Shown one piece after another: positions 46,020 through 57,243 of a stretch of DNA of 64,000 nucleotides. Origin of the DNA: Erwinia persicina. GTDB lineage: Bacteria > Pseudomonadota > Gammaproteobacteria > Enterobacterales > Enterobacteriaceae. Below the pieces are notes generated by a model that was not told the DNA's origin, ran no database searches, and worked only from the letters and a program-made list of their open reading frames with translations. Position 1 is the first letter of the stretch, and each line of letters starts with the position of its first letter. The DNA lies in assembly GCF_014838825.1 (NCBI RefSeq), contig NZ_JACYMO010000002.1, positions 540,269 to 604,268 of the forward strand, in the 5' to 3' direction. The position numbers were made by a program, and so were the translations under genes.

Positions 46020-47114
46020 TCACTCCTCATCTGCAATTTGTGTTGCTCCGTCGACCTGCTGCAGCCGGTAGTGACGTATCGCCGTATGTCCGGCGATCAG
46101 CTGTGCCAGCAGCGGCGAGTGGCTGGTCACCCAGATCTGGCTGTAGCGACTCGCTTCGGCGATCAGCTGCGCCAGCGCCGGCAACAGGTCGGGATGCAAA
46201 CTGTTCTCTGGCTCGTTAAGCGCCATAAAGGCGGGCGGGCGCGGACTGAGCAGCGCAACCACCAGGCACAGGAAGCGCAGCGTGCCGTCAGACAGTTCAG
46301 CGGCATCGAGCGGCCGCAGGATCCCCTGGCGGTGCATCAGCATCTGAAAGCGACCGTTCTGCGCTTCCACCTCAAAATGACTGTCGGGAAACGCCTGCTG
46401 CAAAATAGAGAACAGCAGCTCGGTGTGGCCGCGTTCGCGGAGGGTCTCAAAGGCGGCGGCGAGATTACTGCCATCGTGTGCCAGGATCGGCGAGCGGATG
46501 CCGACCTGCGGTACGCGCAGCGCACTGCCCGGCCAGACGGCAAACTCGTGGTAAAAGCGCCAGCCGCGCAGGTTCTCACGCACCTGCGAGACTTCCGGAT
46601 AGAGATGCGGATCAGCCAGCTGACCAAAAACCGATTCCTCCTGGTGCAGCGAAGCCGGATAGGCCACGCGCTCCCCGTCGATATTGTGCAGAAAAGCGGT
46701 CTGATTGCTACGCTCCAGCAGCTGCGCCGAACGCCGCCGCTGTTGCCCACTCAGCCAGAGTTGCTCTTTCTTCACCACCGGGTCGAGGTTAAACAGGCTG
46801 ATCAGCGGTTCGGGAAAGCCGATCTCCAGCTGATAGTCGAAGTCGTCCATCGCCGCCGACAGGATCATCCGTTTGACTTCGCTGTGACGTTCACCGCGCC
46901 GTGCGCCTCCGGCCCACATGGCTTTCTGAATGCCGCCATCCTGTGCCAGCGCCGGTGACAGACGGTCGCAGGCCGCTTCATGCAGCAGGCGTACCGCTTT
47001 ATACAGATTGGATTTGCCACAGCCGTTGGGGCCGGTGATAACGTTAAGCTGACCGAGTTCAAGTTCGAGGTAGCGAATGGAGCGGTAGTTGGTGAGGGTG
47101 AGTTGTCTGATCAT
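46020..47114 (-). CDS. AAA-family ATPase, RecF/SMC-like single-protein type
   Basis: The 364-residue ATPase begins MIRQLTLTNYRSIRYLELEL with Walker A GPNGCGKSN at 29-37. It has a signature-like ELSDGTLRFLCL near 285, Walker B MALNEPENSLHP and the switch VTSHSPLLAQL. These features match DUF2813/AAA_21 type proteins related to RecF and OLD ATPases. No TOPRIM nuclease domain is present. It replaces ybcI at this place in the E. coli order. DNA repair or defence is possible, but there is no direct evidence. Confidence 0.82.
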   Translation of the reverse strand: MIRQLTLTNYRSIRYLELELGQLNVITGPNGCGKSNLYKAVRLLHEAACDRLSPALAQDGGIQKAMWAGGARRGERHSEVKRMILSAAMDDFDYQLEIGFPEPLISLFNLDPVVKKEQLWLSGQQRRRSAQLLERSNQTAFLHNIDGERVAYPASLHQEESVFGQLADPHLYPEVSQVRENLRGWRFYHEFAVWPGSALRVPQVGIRSPILAHDGSNLAAAFETLRERGHTELLFSILQQAFPDSHFEVEAQNGRFQMLMHRQGILRPLDAAELSDGTLRFLCLVVALLSPRPPAFMALNEPENSLHPDLLPALAQLIAEASRYSQIWVTSHSPLLAQLIAGHTAIRHYRLQQVDGATQIADEE

Positions 47115-47177
47115 GGTAACGGAGCCCTGACCTTCAGCAGAAAGGACAGGGGCGCAGCATACCGCGCCCCGGAGAGA

Positions 47178-48566
47178 TTACTTACGACGCCAGCGGGTGC
47201 CGCCTGCACCGTCTTCCAGCACAATGCCCATTGCATTAAGCTTGTCACGCGCGACATCGGCCTGCGCCCAGTCTTTTGCCAGACGCGCATCAATACGCAT
47301 CTGGATCAGCGCTTCAATCTGCGCTACTTCTTCATCATTGATGTTCACGCCGTTTTGCAGGAACTGCTCCGGATCCTGCTCAAGCAGGCCAAGTACGCCC
47401 GCCAGCACGCGCAGGCGTGCTGCCAGCCCTTCAGCAGCGGTTTTGTCGGTATCCTTCAGGCGGTTGACTTCGCGCGCCAGGTCAAACAGAACCGAGTAGG
47501 CTTCCGGGGTGTTGAAGTCATCATTCATGGCGGCACGGAAACGGTCTTCAAACTCTTCCCCACCGGCAACTTCGGCACTGGCGTCGGTGTTACGGATAGC
47601 GATGTAGAGGCGCTCCAGCGCCGAGCGTGCCTGATTCAGGTTATCTTCGCCGTAGTTCAGCTGGCTGCGATAGTGACCGGACATCAGGAAGTAACGTACG
47701 GTTTCTGCATCGTAGTGCGCCAGCACATCGCGCACGGTAAAGAAGTTGTTCAGTGATTTTGACATCTTCTCACGGTCAACCATCACCATGCCGGAGTGCA
47801 TCCAGACGTTCACATACGGACCATCATGGGCGCAGGTGGACTGGGCGATCTCGTTTTCATGGTGGGGGAACATCAGGTCAGAGCCGCCGCCGTGGATGTC
47901 AAAGTGTTCACCCAGCTGCTTGCAGTTCATGGCTGAACATTCGATGTGCCAGCCCGGACGGCCCATTCCCCACGGGGACTCCCAGCCGGGTTCGTCGGCT
48001 TTTGACATCTTCCACAGCACGAAGTCCATCGGATTACGCTTCACATCTGCCGCGACTTCCACGCGGGCACCGGCCTGAAGCTGATCGAGATCCTGTCGCG
48101 ACAGTGAGCCGTAGTGAGGGTCGCTGTCAACGGAGAACATCACATCCCCATTGCTGGCAACATAGGCATGTTCGCGGGCAATCAGCTTGCTGACTAACTC
48201 AACTATCTCAGGAATGTGGCGTGTTGCGCGCGGTTCCAGGTCCGGCGGCAGGATATTCAGCGCGGCGAAATCCTTGTGCATCTCAGCAATCATGCGATTG
48301 GTCAGTTGCTCAATGGTCTCACCGTTTTCATTCGCACGTTTGATGATTTTGTCATCAATATCGGTGATGTTACGCACATAGTTCAGCTCATAGCCGCTGT
48401 AACGCAGGTAACGAGCGACCACATCAAATGCCGCGAAGGTTCTGCCGTGTCCGATATGACAGAGGTCGTAAACGGTAATGCCACACACGTACATCCCGAT
48501 TTTACCGGCATGAATAGGTTTAAATTCCTCTTTTTGACGACTCAGGGTGTTGTAAATCTTTAGCAT
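47178..48566 (-). CDS. cysS: Cysteinyl-tRNA synthetase
   Basis: This class I synthetase charges tRNA-Cys. The 462-residue length matches E. coli (461). It has the zinc Cys in [10 protein letters not shown], the HIGH-type motif CHIGHGRTF near residue 35, the zinc region [13 protein letters not shown] ... [14 protein letters not shown] and KMSKSLNNF (KMSKS) near 266. It is a single essential gene, divergent from ppiB across about 240 bases. Confidence 0.98.
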   Translation of the reverse strand: MLKIYNTLSRQKEEFKPIHAGKIGMYVCGITVYDLCHIGHGRTFAAFDVVARYLRYSGYELNYVRNITDIDDKIIKRANENGETIEQLTNRMIAEMHKDFAALNILPPDLEPRATRHIPEIVELVSKLIAREHAYVASNGDVMFSVDSDPHYGSLSRQDLDQLQAGARVEVAADVKRNPMDFVLWKMSKADEPGWESPWGMGRPGWHIECSAMNCKQLGEHFDIHGGGSDLMFPHHENEIAQSTCAHDGPYVNVWMHSGMVMVDREKMSKSLNNFFTVRDVLAHYDAETVRYFLMSGHYRSQLNYGEDNLNQARSALERLYIAIRNTDASAEVAGGEEFEDRFRAAMNDDFNTPEAYSVLFDLAREVNRLKDTDKTAAEGLAARLRVLAGVLGLLEQDPEQFLQNGVNINDEEVAQIEALIQMRIDARLAKDWAQADVARDKLNAMGIVLEDGAGGTRWRRK

Positions 48567-48803
48567 TGAGACATTCCGTTTTAAACGTGTGCGGGATTAG
48601 CGAAAAAATGGCGAAGTAAATATTCTGACGTATTCTTACCTTCAGCGCGGCGCAAAGCAAGGTTATCTGCGTTTCCTTTATGAAGGGGAGGCTGACGAGC
48701 TATCACATTTTGTGATATAAGAGCCGTCTGTCGCACGGGACAGACTCCAGTCTCAGTTCCCGGCGCTCAATGTTAAATACTCCAACCCTGACAGGATGAG
48801 AAT

Positions 48804-49298
48804 ATGGTCACTTTCCAGACTAATCATGGCGATATCGTCATCAAGACTTTCGATGATAAAGCGCCGGCTACCGTTAAAAACTTCCTTGAGTACTGCCGCG
48901 AAGGTTTTTACGACAACACCATCTTCCACCGTGTGATCAACGGCTTTATGATCCAGGGCGGCGGTTTTGAACCGGGCATGAAGCAGAAAGACACCAAAGA
49001 AGAGATCCGCAACGAAGCGGGTAACGGCCTGAAGAACACCAAAGGCACCCTGGCGATGGCCCGTACTCAGGCGCCACACTCTGCGACCGCCCAGTTCTTC
49101 ATCAACGTGGCTGACAACGACTTCCTGAACTTCCGTGACGAAAGCCTGCAGGGCTTCGGTTACTGCGTGTTTGCCGAAGTGGTTGAAGGCATGGACGTGG
49201 TTGAGAAAATCAAAGCCGTGGCTACCGGCCGCAGCGGGATGCACCAGGACGTGCCAAAAGACGACGTGATCATTCAGAAAGTCACCGTCAGCGAATAA
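48804..49298 (+). CDS. ppiB: Cytoplasmic peptidyl-prolyl isomerase B (cyclophilin)
   Basis: The 164-residue cyclophilin begins [16 protein letters not shown] and contains the active-site block [18 protein letters not shown] and [19 protein letters not shown]. It has no signal peptide, so it is cytoplasmic. Its stop overlaps the lpxH start (TAATG). Confidence 0.97.
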   Translation: MVTFQTNHGDIVIKTFDDKAPATVKNFLEYCREGFYDNTIFHRVINGFMIQGGGFEPGMKQKDTKEEIRNEAGNGLKNTKGTLAMARTQAPHSATAQFFINVADNDFLNFRDESLQGFGYCVFAEVVEGMDVVEKIKAVATGRSGMHQDVPKDDVIIQKVTVSE

Positions 49299-50014
49299 TG
49301 TCGCATACGCTGTTTATCGCAGATATCCATCTGTGTACTGAAGAACCGGCTATTACAGCCGGTTTTCTGCATTTTTTACGCCGTGAAGCACAGCACGCCG
49401 ACGCGCTGTATATTCTCGGTGACCTGTTTGAAGCCTGGATCGGTGACGATGACCCGAACCCGCTTCATGCCGAGGTCGCACACGCCCTGCGCCAGCTGCC
49501 CGTTCCCTGCTATTTTATTCACGGTAATCGCGACTTTCTGCTGGGCAAACGTTTTGCCAAAGCCAGCGGTATGACGCTGCTGCCGGAAGAGCAGGTGCTG
49601 GACCTGTACGGCAGGCGCGTGCTGATTATGCATGGCGATACCCTGTGTACCGACGATCAAGGCTATCTGCGTTTTCGCGCAAAGGTCCAGCAGCGCTGGC
49701 TGCAGACGCTGTTCCTCGCCCTGCCCCTCTTTGTCCGTCAGCGTATCGCCCTGAAAATGCGCGCCGGCAGCCGTCAGGCTAACAGCAGCAAATCTCAGGA
49801 AATCATGGACGTCAATCAGCAGGCGGTAGTGGCGGCGATGTCAGGCCATCAGGTGCAGTGGCTGATCCACGGTCACACCCATCGCCCGGCCGTTCATCCC
49901 CTGCTGATCCAGGGTCAGGCGGCTGAACGCCTGGTGCTCGGTGCCTGGCATGAAGAAGGGTCAATGATCAAAGTCAGCCCTGACGAGATAAGCCTGATCT
50001 CCTTCCCGTTCTGA
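49298..50014 (+). CDS. lpxH: UDP-2,3-diacylglucosamine hydrolase LpxH
   Basis: This peripheral membrane metallophosphoesterase makes lipid X in lipid A synthesis. The 238-residue protein shows the calcineurin-type motifs [39 protein letters not shown] and [11 protein letters not shown]. It is coupled to ppiB, as in E. coli. Confidence 0.97.
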   Translation: MSHTLFIADIHLCTEEPAITAGFLHFLRREAQHADALYILGDLFEAWIGDDDPNPLHAEVAHALRQLPVPCYFIHGNRDFLLGKRFAKASGMTLLPEEQVLDLYGRRVLIMHGDTLCTDDQGYLRFRAKVQQRWLQTLFLALPLFVRQRIALKMRAGSRQANSSKSQEIMDVNQQAVVAAMSGHQVQWLIHGHTHRPAVHPLLIQGQAAERLVLGAWHEEGSMIKVSPDEISLISFPF

Positions 50015-50051
50015 TGCAAAAATCTGAGTGAAAACGGCGGTACTTGACGCT

Positions 50052-50067
50052 ACGCAACCGTTTTCCT
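50052..50067 (+). promoter_or_regulatory. PurR operator of purEK
   Basis: ACGCAACCGTTTTCCT matches the PurR consensus ACGCAAACGTTTGCGT at the conserved centre and lies about 95 bases upstream of purE. As I remember it, the E. coli purE operator is the same sequence. Confidence 0.85.
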
Positions 50068-50162
50068 CACCGCGCAGTCGTGATATTCTCTTTGCCCTTC
50101 CCATCGGGTCGCCCTGTTGAGCGGCCCTGGTGACGTTTTACAATCACAGGAGTCAGACCCGC

Positions 50163-50672
50163 ATGACATCGAACGCCGCACCGGCCCGCATTGCTATTGT
50201 TATGGGTTCCAAAAGTGACTGGGCAACCATGCAATTTACGGCGGAAATCCTTACCAGCCTGGACGTTCCCTTTCACTGCGAAGTGGTGTCTGCACACCGC
50301 ACGCCGGACAAACTCTTCAGCTTTGCCGAACAGGCCGCCGGTAACGGCTATCAGGTGATTATCGCCGGCGCAGGCGGGGCAGCCCACCTGCCGGGCATGC
50401 TGGCGGCGAAAACGCTGGTGCCGGTACTGGGTGTTCCGGTGCAGAGCGCGGCCCTGAGCGGCGTCGACAGCCTCTACTCTATTGTACAAATGCCGCGTGG
50501 CATTCCGGTGGGCACGCTGGCAATCGGTAAAGCCGGCGCTGCCAATGCGGCCCTGCTGGCGGCACAGATCCTCGCGCTGCATGATGCCGGGCTGGCCGAT
50601 CGCCTGAATCACTGGCGTCAGAGCCAGACCGACGAAGTGCTGAATAACCCGGACCCGCGGGAGGAAGCATGA
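50163..50672 (+). CDS. purE: N5-carboxyaminoimidazole ribonucleotide mutase PurE
   Basis: This purine-synthesis enzyme rearranges N5-CAIR to CAIR. The 169-residue protein from [20 protein letters not shown] is the same length as E. coli PurE. It contains [10 protein letters not shown] and the [13 protein letters not shown] and [13 protein letters not shown] blocks. I reject the longer frame from 50130. It overlaps purK by 4 bases. Confidence 0.98.
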   Translation: MTSNAAPARIAIVMGSKSDWATMQFTAEILTSLDVPFHCEVVSAHRTPDKLFSFAEQAAGNGYQVIIAGAGGAAHLPGMLAAKTLVPVLGVPVQSAALSGVDSLYSIVQMPRGIPVGTLAIGKAGAANAALLAAQILALHDAGLADRLNHWRQSQTDEVLNNPDPREEA

Positions 50673-51736
50673 AGCCGGTCTGCGTATTAGGTAACGGCCA
50701 GCTGGGGCGTATGCTGCGCCAGGCAGGTGAACCTCTGGGTATTGCCGTCTATCCGGTGGGCCTGGATGCGGAACCCGAATCCCTGCCCATTGCGCAGAGC
50801 GTGATCACTGCTGAAATCGAGCGCTGGCCTGAAACGGCATTAACCCGTGAACTGGCGGGCCATAATGCCTTTGTTAACCGCGATATCTTCCCACTGCTGG
50901 CCGATCGTCTGACCCAGAAACAGCTGCTGGACCGGCTGGGCCTGGCAACCGCGCCGTGGCAGTTGCTCTCCAGTGCAGATGAGTGGGCGCAGGTATTCAC
51001 CACGCTGGGCCCGCTGGCCATCGTTAAACGCCGCACAGGTGGCTATGACGGTCGCGGCCAGTGGCGACTGCACGCCGGTGAAACCGAATCACTGCCCGCT
51101 GACTGCTACGGCGAGTGCATCGTTGAACAGGGGATCAATTTCTCCGGCGAAATGTCGCTGGTTGGCGCGCGCGGCCACGACGGGCATACCGTGTTTTACC
51201 CGCTGACACATAACCTGCATCAGGACGGCATTCTGCGTACCAGCGTCGTGCTGCCGGACGTAAACGAGCAGCATCAGCAGCAGGCCGAGCGTATGCTGTC
51301 TGCCATCATGAATGAACTGAACTACGTCGGCGTGATGGCGATGGAGTGTTTCGTGGTACCGGAAGGTTTGCTGATCAACGAGCTGGCACCGCGCGTACAC
51401 AACAGCGGTCACTGGACGCAGAACGGCGCATCCATCAGCCAGTTTGAGCTGCATCTGCGGGCTATTCTCGACCTTCCACTGCCAACGCCTGTCGTCAGCA
51501 CACCCTCGGTGATGGTCAACCTGATTGGCACCGACGTCAATCTGGCATGGCTGGGGCAGCCGCTGGTACACCTGCACTGGTATGAGAAGGAAGTACGAGC
51601 CGGGCGTAAAGTGGGCCACCTGAATCTGTCCGACGTCAGCCCACAGGCCCTCAGCCATGCGCTGAACGCGCTGGTGCCGCTGCTGCCGGAAGAATACGCC
51701 AGCGGGATTGCCTGGGCGGTTGAAAAGCTTGGGTAA
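50669..51736 (+). CDS. purK: N5-carboxyaminoimidazole ribonucleotide synthetase PurK
   Basis: This ATP-grasp enzyme carboxylates AIR using ATP and bicarbonate. The 355 residues begin with [19 protein letters not shown] and contain the ATP-grasp pieces [13 protein letters not shown] and [14 protein letters not shown]. Start and stop overlap with purE indicates one transcript under PurR control. Confidence 0.98.
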   Translation: MKPVCVLGNGQLGRMLRQAGEPLGIAVYPVGLDAEPESLPIAQSVITAEIERWPETALTRELAGHNAFVNRDIFPLLADRLTQKQLLDRLGLATAPWQLLSSADEWAQVFTTLGPLAIVKRRTGGYDGRGQWRLHAGETESLPADCYGECIVEQGINFSGEMSLVGARGHDGHTVFYPLTHNLHQDGILRTSVVLPDVNEQHQQQAERMLSAIMNELNYVGVMAMECFVVPEGLLINELAPRVHNSGHWTQNGASISQFELHLRAILDLPLPTPVVSTPSVMVNLIGTDVNLAWLGQPLVHLHWYEKEVRAGRKVGHLNLSDVSPQALSHALNALVPLLPEEYASGIAWAVEKLG

Positions 51737-51742
51737 TGTTAC

Positions 51743-51769
51743 GGGCTGACTACCACAGAAGGTCAGCCC
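51743..51769. terminator. Hairpin between convergent purK and ybbP
   Basis: GGGCTGAC and GTCAGCCC form an 8-bp stem with an 11-base loop directly after the purK stop. There is no T-run, so termination may be weak or Rho-assisted. Confidence 0.5.
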
Positions 51770-51819
51770 CGACATAGTCTGGCGCAGGGTCGAGCTTTTT
51801 TCCGGCCGACCCGTCTTCC

Positions 51820-54237
51820 TTATCCCGCGTAATACCCTCTGAACAGCGCTTTCCCTTTCAGTAAGCGCACACCCAACCAGCCGCCGCACAGCGACAACAG
51901 GACGGCACCGGTTAACGGCAGTACCAGCCACAGCGTAAAATCAGGCTGCCACGGGAAGTCAAACACCTTACGCTGCAGCCCCCACAGCGCAGCCTCTGCC
52001 CCGATAGCCGCCGCCACGCCGGACACTACGCCCAGCAGCGCAAACTCGCACCACAGCGTGCCGCGCAAAAGTCGGATGCTGGCCCCGAGCGTGCGAAAGA
52101 CCACCAGCTCCTGGCGGCGCTGACGCATACCCACCTGAATTTGTGCCAGTAACAGCAGCACGCCGCAGGCGGTCACCAGGATAACCATGATCTCCAGTGC
52201 CTGGCTGACCTGCGCCAGCACCTGCCCTATCTGCTTCAGAATACTGCCAATATCCAGCAGGCTGAGCGTCGGGAACTGGCGGTTTAACTGCGCCAGCGTG
52301 GCGTTGTCATTGTCCATTCTGAAGCTGGTCAGCCAGGTCTGCGGCTGTCCGTCCAGCGCACCCGGCGGGAAGATAAAGAAAAAGTTTGGCTTCAGGCTCT
52401 CCCAGTCCACCTTGCGCATGCTGCTGATTTTGGCACTGAACTCCTGGGTATCCCCGCTAAAGGTGACGGTATCCCCCAGCTTCACACCGAGCCGCCCGGC
52501 CAGCTCCTGTTCAATCGACACTTCTCCCTTTTTCGGCGGCCAGGTGCCTGAAGTCATCGGATTGTGATCCGGCAGATCTTTCTGCCAGGTGAGGTTCAGC
52601 TCCCGGTTGAGGGACTCATCCAGCGCCGGGTCGGCCAGCTTTTCATTAATGCTGGTCAGCCGCACGCGCGCCACCGGATAGAAGGTTTCTGCCCTGACCT
52701 GATGCTGCTGCAGGAAGGCCTGCACCTGCGGCACCTGCTGTTCGGTCATGTTCAGCAGAAAATAGTTCGGACTGCCCGGCGGCAGCTGCTGCTGCCAGCG
52801 TTCCAGCAGATCGCCCCGCATCACCAGCAGCAGCGCCAGCAGCATAAACGACAGCGAGAAGGCCGCCAGCTGGCTGAGTGTGGTCCACGGCTGGCGCAGC
52901 AGCCGGTTGACTGCCAGGCGAAATGCCAGATTACGCAGGGTCAGACGGCGCAGCAGCAGCAGCCCACCCCAGCCAATCGCGCCCAGCAGTAAGGAGAGCA
53001 GCACAATCCCCGCCACCAGCGCCCACAGCAGCTTGCTGCCCCCCACCAGCAGCGCCAGCAGGCCAACCACCACCAGCGCCATGACGGGCAGATAGAACTT
53101 CAGCGGCCAGAGGTTGGCCACCGCATCGCGGCGCAGGACGCGCAGCGGCTGGGTCGCCAGCAGCAGACGGTAAGGACGCAACCCGACCAGCAGAGAGATG
53201 ACAAACAGCGATCCAACAGCCCACAGCCATGGCCAGGCACTGGCGGCCGGCAGCTCACCGGGCAGCACCGGGCGCAGCATACTTAACAGTACGGCTTCAA
53301 AGCCCAGGCCGATTGCGCTGCCCACCACGGCCGCCAGCAGCAGCACCGACAGCCACTGGCCGATAATCAATTTACGCAGTGCCGCCCGGTTGGCACCGAG
53401 CGTTTTCAGCACTGCCACCAGATCGTAGCGGCTGCGGCAGTAGTGATTCATTGCCACCGCCACGGCGGCAATGGCCAGCATCAGGGTCAACAGGGCTGAC
53501 AATAGCAGGAACTGCTGGGCGCGCTGCATCGACTTGCCCAGTGCATCCTCACTGTTCTCCACGCTGATCCAGCGCTGATCCGCCGTGATCCGCGAGGCGA
53601 TATAACGGTCATAGCGCGCCAGCTGCGCGGGCGTACCGGAAAATTTATAGCGCCAGGTGATGCGGCTGCCGGGCTGGATCGCACCGGTCTTTTCTACATC
53701 CGCCAGATTCATCAGCAGACGCGGTGCAGTCTGGAACGGGTTAAAGCCCGCATCCGGCTCCTGCACCACCTCCCCCCCGATACGCAGGGTGGCATCCCCC
53801 ACGTCCAGTTGGTCCCCGGCTTTACGCTCCAGCAATGCCAGCAGACGCGGTGCGGCCAGCACGGTGCCCGCCACCGGTTTCAGCCCGGCAGGCACCGTGG
53901 TCAGTTGCCCGAACATCGGGTAAAGATCGTCGACGGCTTTGACCGAAGCCAGCTGCGGCGTATCGCCTGCAAAGGTCATGGTCATAAAGGTCAGCTGACG
54001 TCCGACCTGCAGTCCGTCCGCACGCGCCTGTTCAAGCCATTCAGCGGGCACCTCTTTGCCGCTGCGCAATGTGCGGTCACCCGCCATAAAGTCACGGCTC
54101 TGCTGGCTTAAGCCTTTTTCCATGCGGTCGCTGAGTGAACCGAGAGCCAGCACGCAGGCCACTGCCAGAGTCAACGCCAGCCAGACAATCAGCAGCGAGG
54201 GGGATTTCCACTCGCGCCAGAACCAGCGCCAGATCAT
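51820..54237 (-). CDS. ybbP: YbbP, MacB/FtsX-type ABC transporter membrane subunit
   Basis: The 805-residue protein from [20 protein letters not shown] matches E. coli YbbP (804 residues) along its whole length. It has one N-terminal span, a large periplasmic domain, two FtsX-type membrane modules and the C-terminal KGKALFRGYYAG. With YbbA it forms a type VII ABC machine. The partner TesA gene next door hints at lipid or thioester-linked substrates. The start at 54237 overlaps the ybbA stop by 4 bases. Confidence 0.93.
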   Translation of the reverse strand: MIWRWFWREWKSPSLLIVWLALTLAVACVLALGSLSDRMEKGLSQQSRDFMAGDRTLRSGKEVPAEWLEQARADGLQVGRQLTFMTMTFAGDTPQLASVKAVDDLYPMFGQLTTVPAGLKPVAGTVLAAPRLLALLERKAGDQLDVGDATLRIGGEVVQEPDAGFNPFQTAPRLLMNLADVEKTGAIQPGSRITWRYKFSGTPAQLARYDRYIASRITADQRWISVENSEDALGKSMQRAQQFLLLSALLTLMLAIAAVAVAMNHYCRSRYDLVAVLKTLGANRAALRKLIIGQWLSVLLLAAVVGSAIGLGFEAVLLSMLRPVLPGELPAASAWPWLWAVGSLFVISLLVGLRPYRLLLATQPLRVLRRDAVANLWPLKFYLPVMALVVVGLLALLVGGSKLLWALVAGIVLLSLLLGAIGWGGLLLLRRLTLRNLAFRLAVNRLLRQPWTTLSQLAAFSLSFMLLALLLVMRGDLLERWQQQLPPGSPNYFLLNMTEQQVPQVQAFLQQHQVRAETFYPVARVRLTSINEKLADPALDESLNRELNLTWQKDLPDHNPMTSGTWPPKKGEVSIEQELAGRLGVKLGDTVTFSGDTQEFSAKISSMRKVDWESLKPNFFFIFPPGALDGQPQTWLTSFRMDNDNATLAQLNRQFPTLSLLDIGSILKQIGQVLAQVSQALEIMVILVTACGVLLLLAQIQVGMRQRRQELVVFRTLGASIRLLRGTLWCEFALLGVVSGVAAAIGAEAALWGLQRKVFDFPWQPDFTLWLVLPLTGAVLLSLCGGWLGVRLLKGKALFRGYYAG

Positions 54238-54920
54238 GCTTCCTCCCACAGCTTGCCGTCGCGCAGCCGCAGGCGGCGGTCACAGCGCGCAGCCAGCTGT
54301 TCATCATGCGTAACGAGGATCAGCGTGGTGGCATAGTCCCGGTTCATTGAAAACAGCAGGTCGGCAATACGGTCACCGGTTTTCCGGTCAAGATTGCCGG
54401 TGGGTTCATCGGCAAAGAGCAACGCCGGCCGGCCGTTAAAGGCACGGGCCAGCGCCACACGCTGCTGTTCCCCCCCGGAGAGCTGCGCAGGGAGGTGGCT
54501 CAGACGTTCACCGAGGCCAAGCTGGGCAAGGAGCGCGGCTGCCTGCTCCCGGCTTTTACGGTCACTGTCGCCGCGCAGCAGCGCCGGAAGCTGCACGTTT
54601 TCCTGAGCGTTGAGCGTGGGGACCAGCATGAAAGACTGGAAAACAAAGCCGACATTTTTCGCGCGCAGTTCGGCCCGCTGCTCTTCATTCATCTGGTGCA
54701 ACGGCTGACCAAGCATCATCACTTCGCCTTCCGTACCGTCGTCCAGGCCGGCAAGAATACCCAGCAGCGTTGACTTGCCCGATCCCGACTCACCGATCAG
54801 GGCGAGTGTCTCAGCCGGTTTGACAACCAGCTCAACTCCGGTAAGGATGGAAAGCTGATGCTCACCCTGACCGACGGACTTACTAAGACGATGAACTTCA
54901 AGAATGTTTTCCGCTGGCAT
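54234..54920 (-). CDS. ybbA: YbbA, ABC transporter ATP-binding subunit
   Basis: The 228-residue LolD/MacB-type ATPase has Walker [17 protein letters not shown] near residue 38, the signature [15 protein letters not shown], Walker [14 protein letters not shown] and the H-loop VTHDEQ. It pairs with YbbP. Its 5' end overlaps the divergent tesA start by about 30 bases, so the two promoters lie within each other's coding sequence. Confidence 0.96.
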   Translation of the reverse strand: MPAENILEVHRLSKSVGQGEHQLSILTGVELVVKPAETLALIGESGSGKSTLLGILAGLDDGTEGEVMMLGQPLHQMNEEQRAELRAKNVGFVFQSFMLVPTLNAQENVQLPALLRGDSDRKSREQAAALLAQLGLGERLSHLPAQLSGGEQQRVALARAFNGRPALLFADEPTGNLDRKTGDRIADLLFSMNRDYATTLILVTHDEQLAARCDRRLRLRDGKLWEEA

Positions 54921-55514
54921 TTGCCTTTCCTGTTCTTATTGGCGTTTATGACGCTGCGCGCGACGGCGGCAGACACACTGCTGGTGCTGGGCGACAGTCT
55001 GAGCGCCGGTTACCGCATGTCCGCCAGTGCCGCATGGCCTGCGTTACTCAATGATAAATGGCAAAAATCCCCTACCATTATTAACGGTAGCATAAGCGGC
55101 GACACCGCGACGCAGGGGCGGGCGCGTTTGCCCGCGCTGCTGAAGCAACATCAGCCTCGCTGGGTACTGATTGAACTGGGTGGCAATGATGCCTTACGCG
55201 GTTTTGCCCCACAGCAGATCGAGCAGGATCTGGATCAGGCGATTAAACTGGCGCTGGCCGCCAAAGCGCAGCCGATTCTGATGCAGATACGTATACCGCC
55301 AAACTACGGAAAGCGTTATAGCGAATCCTTCGCTGCCATTTACCCCAGACTGGCGGAGAAGCATGCCATTCCCCTGTTGCCATTCTTTATGGAGCAGGTC
55401 TATCTGAAACCGGAATGGATGCAGGACGACGGTATTCATCCGAACCCTGCGGCACAGCCATTTATCGCCGATCTGATGGCCAAAAATCTGGCTCCCCTAG
55501 TTAAGCATGAGTGA
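54891..55514 (+). CDS. tesA: Multifunctional acyl-CoA thioesterase I/protease I/lysophospholipase L1 TesA
   Basis: The 207-residue periplasmic SGNH hydrolase starts [20 protein letters not shown] (signal peptide). The catalytic block I is LVLGDSLSAGY with the Ser, then block III GGNDALRG and the DGIHPN Asp-His pair. I chose the ATG at 54891 by similarity with E. coli TesA. The divergent overlap with ybbA is conserved in E. coli. Confidence 0.96.
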   Translation: MNFKNVFRWHLPFLFLLAFMTLRATAADTLLVLGDSLSAGYRMSASAAWPALLNDKWQKSPTIINGSISGDTATQGRARLPALLKQHQPRWVLIELGGNDALRGFAPQQIEQDLDQAIKLALAAKAQPILMQIRIPPNYGKRYSESFAAIYPRLAEKHAIPLLPFFMEQVYLKPEWMQDDGIHPNPAAQPFIADLMAKNLAPLVKHE

Positions 55515-56316
55515 CCCGGCTCTGAGTGCCGTAACAGGTAAAGTTATGCAAAAAAGAATTGTTATTACCGGCAGTTCCAGCGGAATTGGCCTGGTGGCGG
55601 CCAACGATCTGCTGCGCCGGGGGTATCAGGTGATTGCGGCCTGCCGGAAACCGCAGGACGTCGCCCGGATGGATGCGCTGGGTTTTCAGGGTGTGTTGCT
55701 GGATCTGGATGACGCTGCCAGCGTCGAACGGGCTGCGGGAGAGATCCTCACCCTGTGCGGCGGGGTACTGCACGGTTTATTTAACAACGGCGGCTTTGGG
55801 GTCTATGGCCCGCTGCAGTCGGTGTCGCGCCAGCAGCTGGAGCAGCAGTTCTCCACTAATCTGTTTGGTACCCACCAGCTGACCGTGCTGCTGCTGCCGG
55901 CGCTGATCGCAGGCGTTGGCCGTATTATCAATACCAGCTCGGTGATGGGCCTGATTTCCACGCCGGGTCGCGGGGCCTATGCCGCCAGTAAGTACGCGCT
56001 GGAGGCCTGGTCGGATGCGCTGCGCATGGAGCTGCACAGCAGCGGCGTGCGCGTCAGTCTGATTGAGCCGGGCCCGATCCATACGCCGTTTACCGACAAT
56101 GTCCGTCAGGCGCAGCAGGATAAGCCGGTACACAATCCCGGCATCGCCGCCCGCTTTACGCTACCGCCTGAGGCGATCCTGCCGAAACTTCGCCACGCGC
56201 TGGAAAGCCGCCGTCCGCGTCTGCGCTATCCGGTAACGCTAATCACGCATGCCATCGTAGTGCTACGCCGTTTACTGCCAGGCTGGCTGATGGACCGGTT
56301 TTTACGTCAGAATTAG
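55507..56316 (+). CDS. ybbO: YbbO, NADP-dependent short-chain reductase
   Basis: This 269-residue SDR has the cofactor motif VITGSSSGIGLVA near residue 18, an NNGGFGVYG site, the catalytic YAASKYALEAWSDALRM and the C-terminal extension RRLLPGWLMDRFL. E. coli YbbO reduces aldehydes. The frame overlaps the tesA stop by 8 bases and the longer start corresponds to the E. coli one. Confidence 0.95.
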   Translation: MSDPALSAVTGKVMQKRIVITGSSSGIGLVAANDLLRRGYQVIAACRKPQDVARMDALGFQGVLLDLDDAASVERAAGEILTLCGGVLHGLFNNGGFGVYGPLQSVSRQQLEQQFSTNLFGTHQLTVLLLPALIAGVGRIINTSSVMGLISTPGRGAYAASKYALEAWSDALRMELHSSGVRVSLIEPGPIHTPFTDNVRQAQQDKPVHNPGIAARFTLPPEAILPKLRHALESRRPRLRYPVTLITHAIVVLRRLLPGWLMDRFLRQN

Positions 56317-56385
56317 TCGCCGCCCCTTGAAGCCGCGGCTCGCGCCCCAATACAGTAATAAACTTACGTGAAAAGAGACGAATTC

Positions 56386-57243
56386 ATGTCACCACAAGCA
56401 ACGATTGTAGAAATTAACGAAACCAACCTGCAGCAGACGCTGGAACAGTCGATGCAGATCCCGGTGCTGTTCTACTTCTGGTCTGAGCGCAGCCAGCACT
56501 GTCAGCAGCTGACGCCGTTGCTGGATCGTCTGGCGCAGGAGTATGCTGGCCAGTTTATTCTGGCCAGGCTGGACTGTGATGCCGAGCCCGCCGTGGCGCA
56601 GCAGTTTGGACTGCGTTCCCTTCCGACGGTCTATCTTTTCCAGAACGGTCAGCCCGTTGACGGTTTCCAGGGGCCGCAGCCGGAAGAAGCCGTCCGCGCC
56701 CTGCTGGAAAAAGTGCTGCCAAAAGAAGAAGAGCTGAAGGCGCAGCAGGCTATGCAGCTGATGGAAGAAGGCAAACTGATCGACGCCCTGCCCCTGCTGA
56801 AAGAGGCCTGGGCGCTGAGCAATCAGGGCAGCGATATCGGTTTTCTGCTGGCCGAAGTACTGATTGGCCTTAACCGCAGTGAAGAAGCCGAAGCGGTGCT
56901 GAAAGTGGTGCCACTGCAGGATCAGGATACCCGCTATCAGGGGCTGATCGCGCAGATTGACCTGCTGAAACAGGCAGCTGACACCCCGGAAATCCAGCAG
57001 CTGCAACAGCAGCTGGAAGCGGACCCCGATAATGCCGGGCTGGCCACGCAGCTGGCGCTGCAGTTTCACCAGGTCGGACGCAATGAAGAAGCCCTTGAAC
57101 TGCTGTTCTCGCATCTGAAGAAAGACCTGGGTGCGGCCGACGGTCAGGCGCGTAAAATTTTGCAGGAGATCCTCGCAGCGCTCGGCACGGGTGATGCCCT
57201 GGCAGCAAAATACCGCCGCCAGCTCTACTCACTGCTCTACTGA
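56386..57243 (+). CDS. cnoX: Chaperedoxin CnoX (YbbN)
   Basis: This 285-residue holdase and redox chaperone works with GroEL. An N-terminal thioredoxin domain holds the altered active site SERSQHC (first Cys replaced by Ser), then [18 protein letters not shown]-terminal TPR domain follows ([20 protein letters not shown] ... [19 protein letters not shown]). The start [14 protein letters not shown] matches the family; the upstream 6-codon extension is rejected. Confidence 0.96.
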   Translation: MSPQATIVEINETNLQQTLEQSMQIPVLFYFWSERSQHCQQLTPLLDRLAQEYAGQFILARLDCDAEPAVAQQFGLRSLPTVYLFQNGQPVDGFQGPQPEEAVRALLEKVLPKEEELKAQQAMQLMEEGKLIDALPLLKEAWALSNQGSDIGFLLAEVLIGLNRSEEAEAVLKVVPLQDQDTRYQGLIAQIDLLKQAADTPEIQQLQQQLEADPDNAGLATQLALQFHQVGRNEEALELLFSHLKKDLGAADGQARKILQEILAALGTGDALAAKYRRQLYSLLY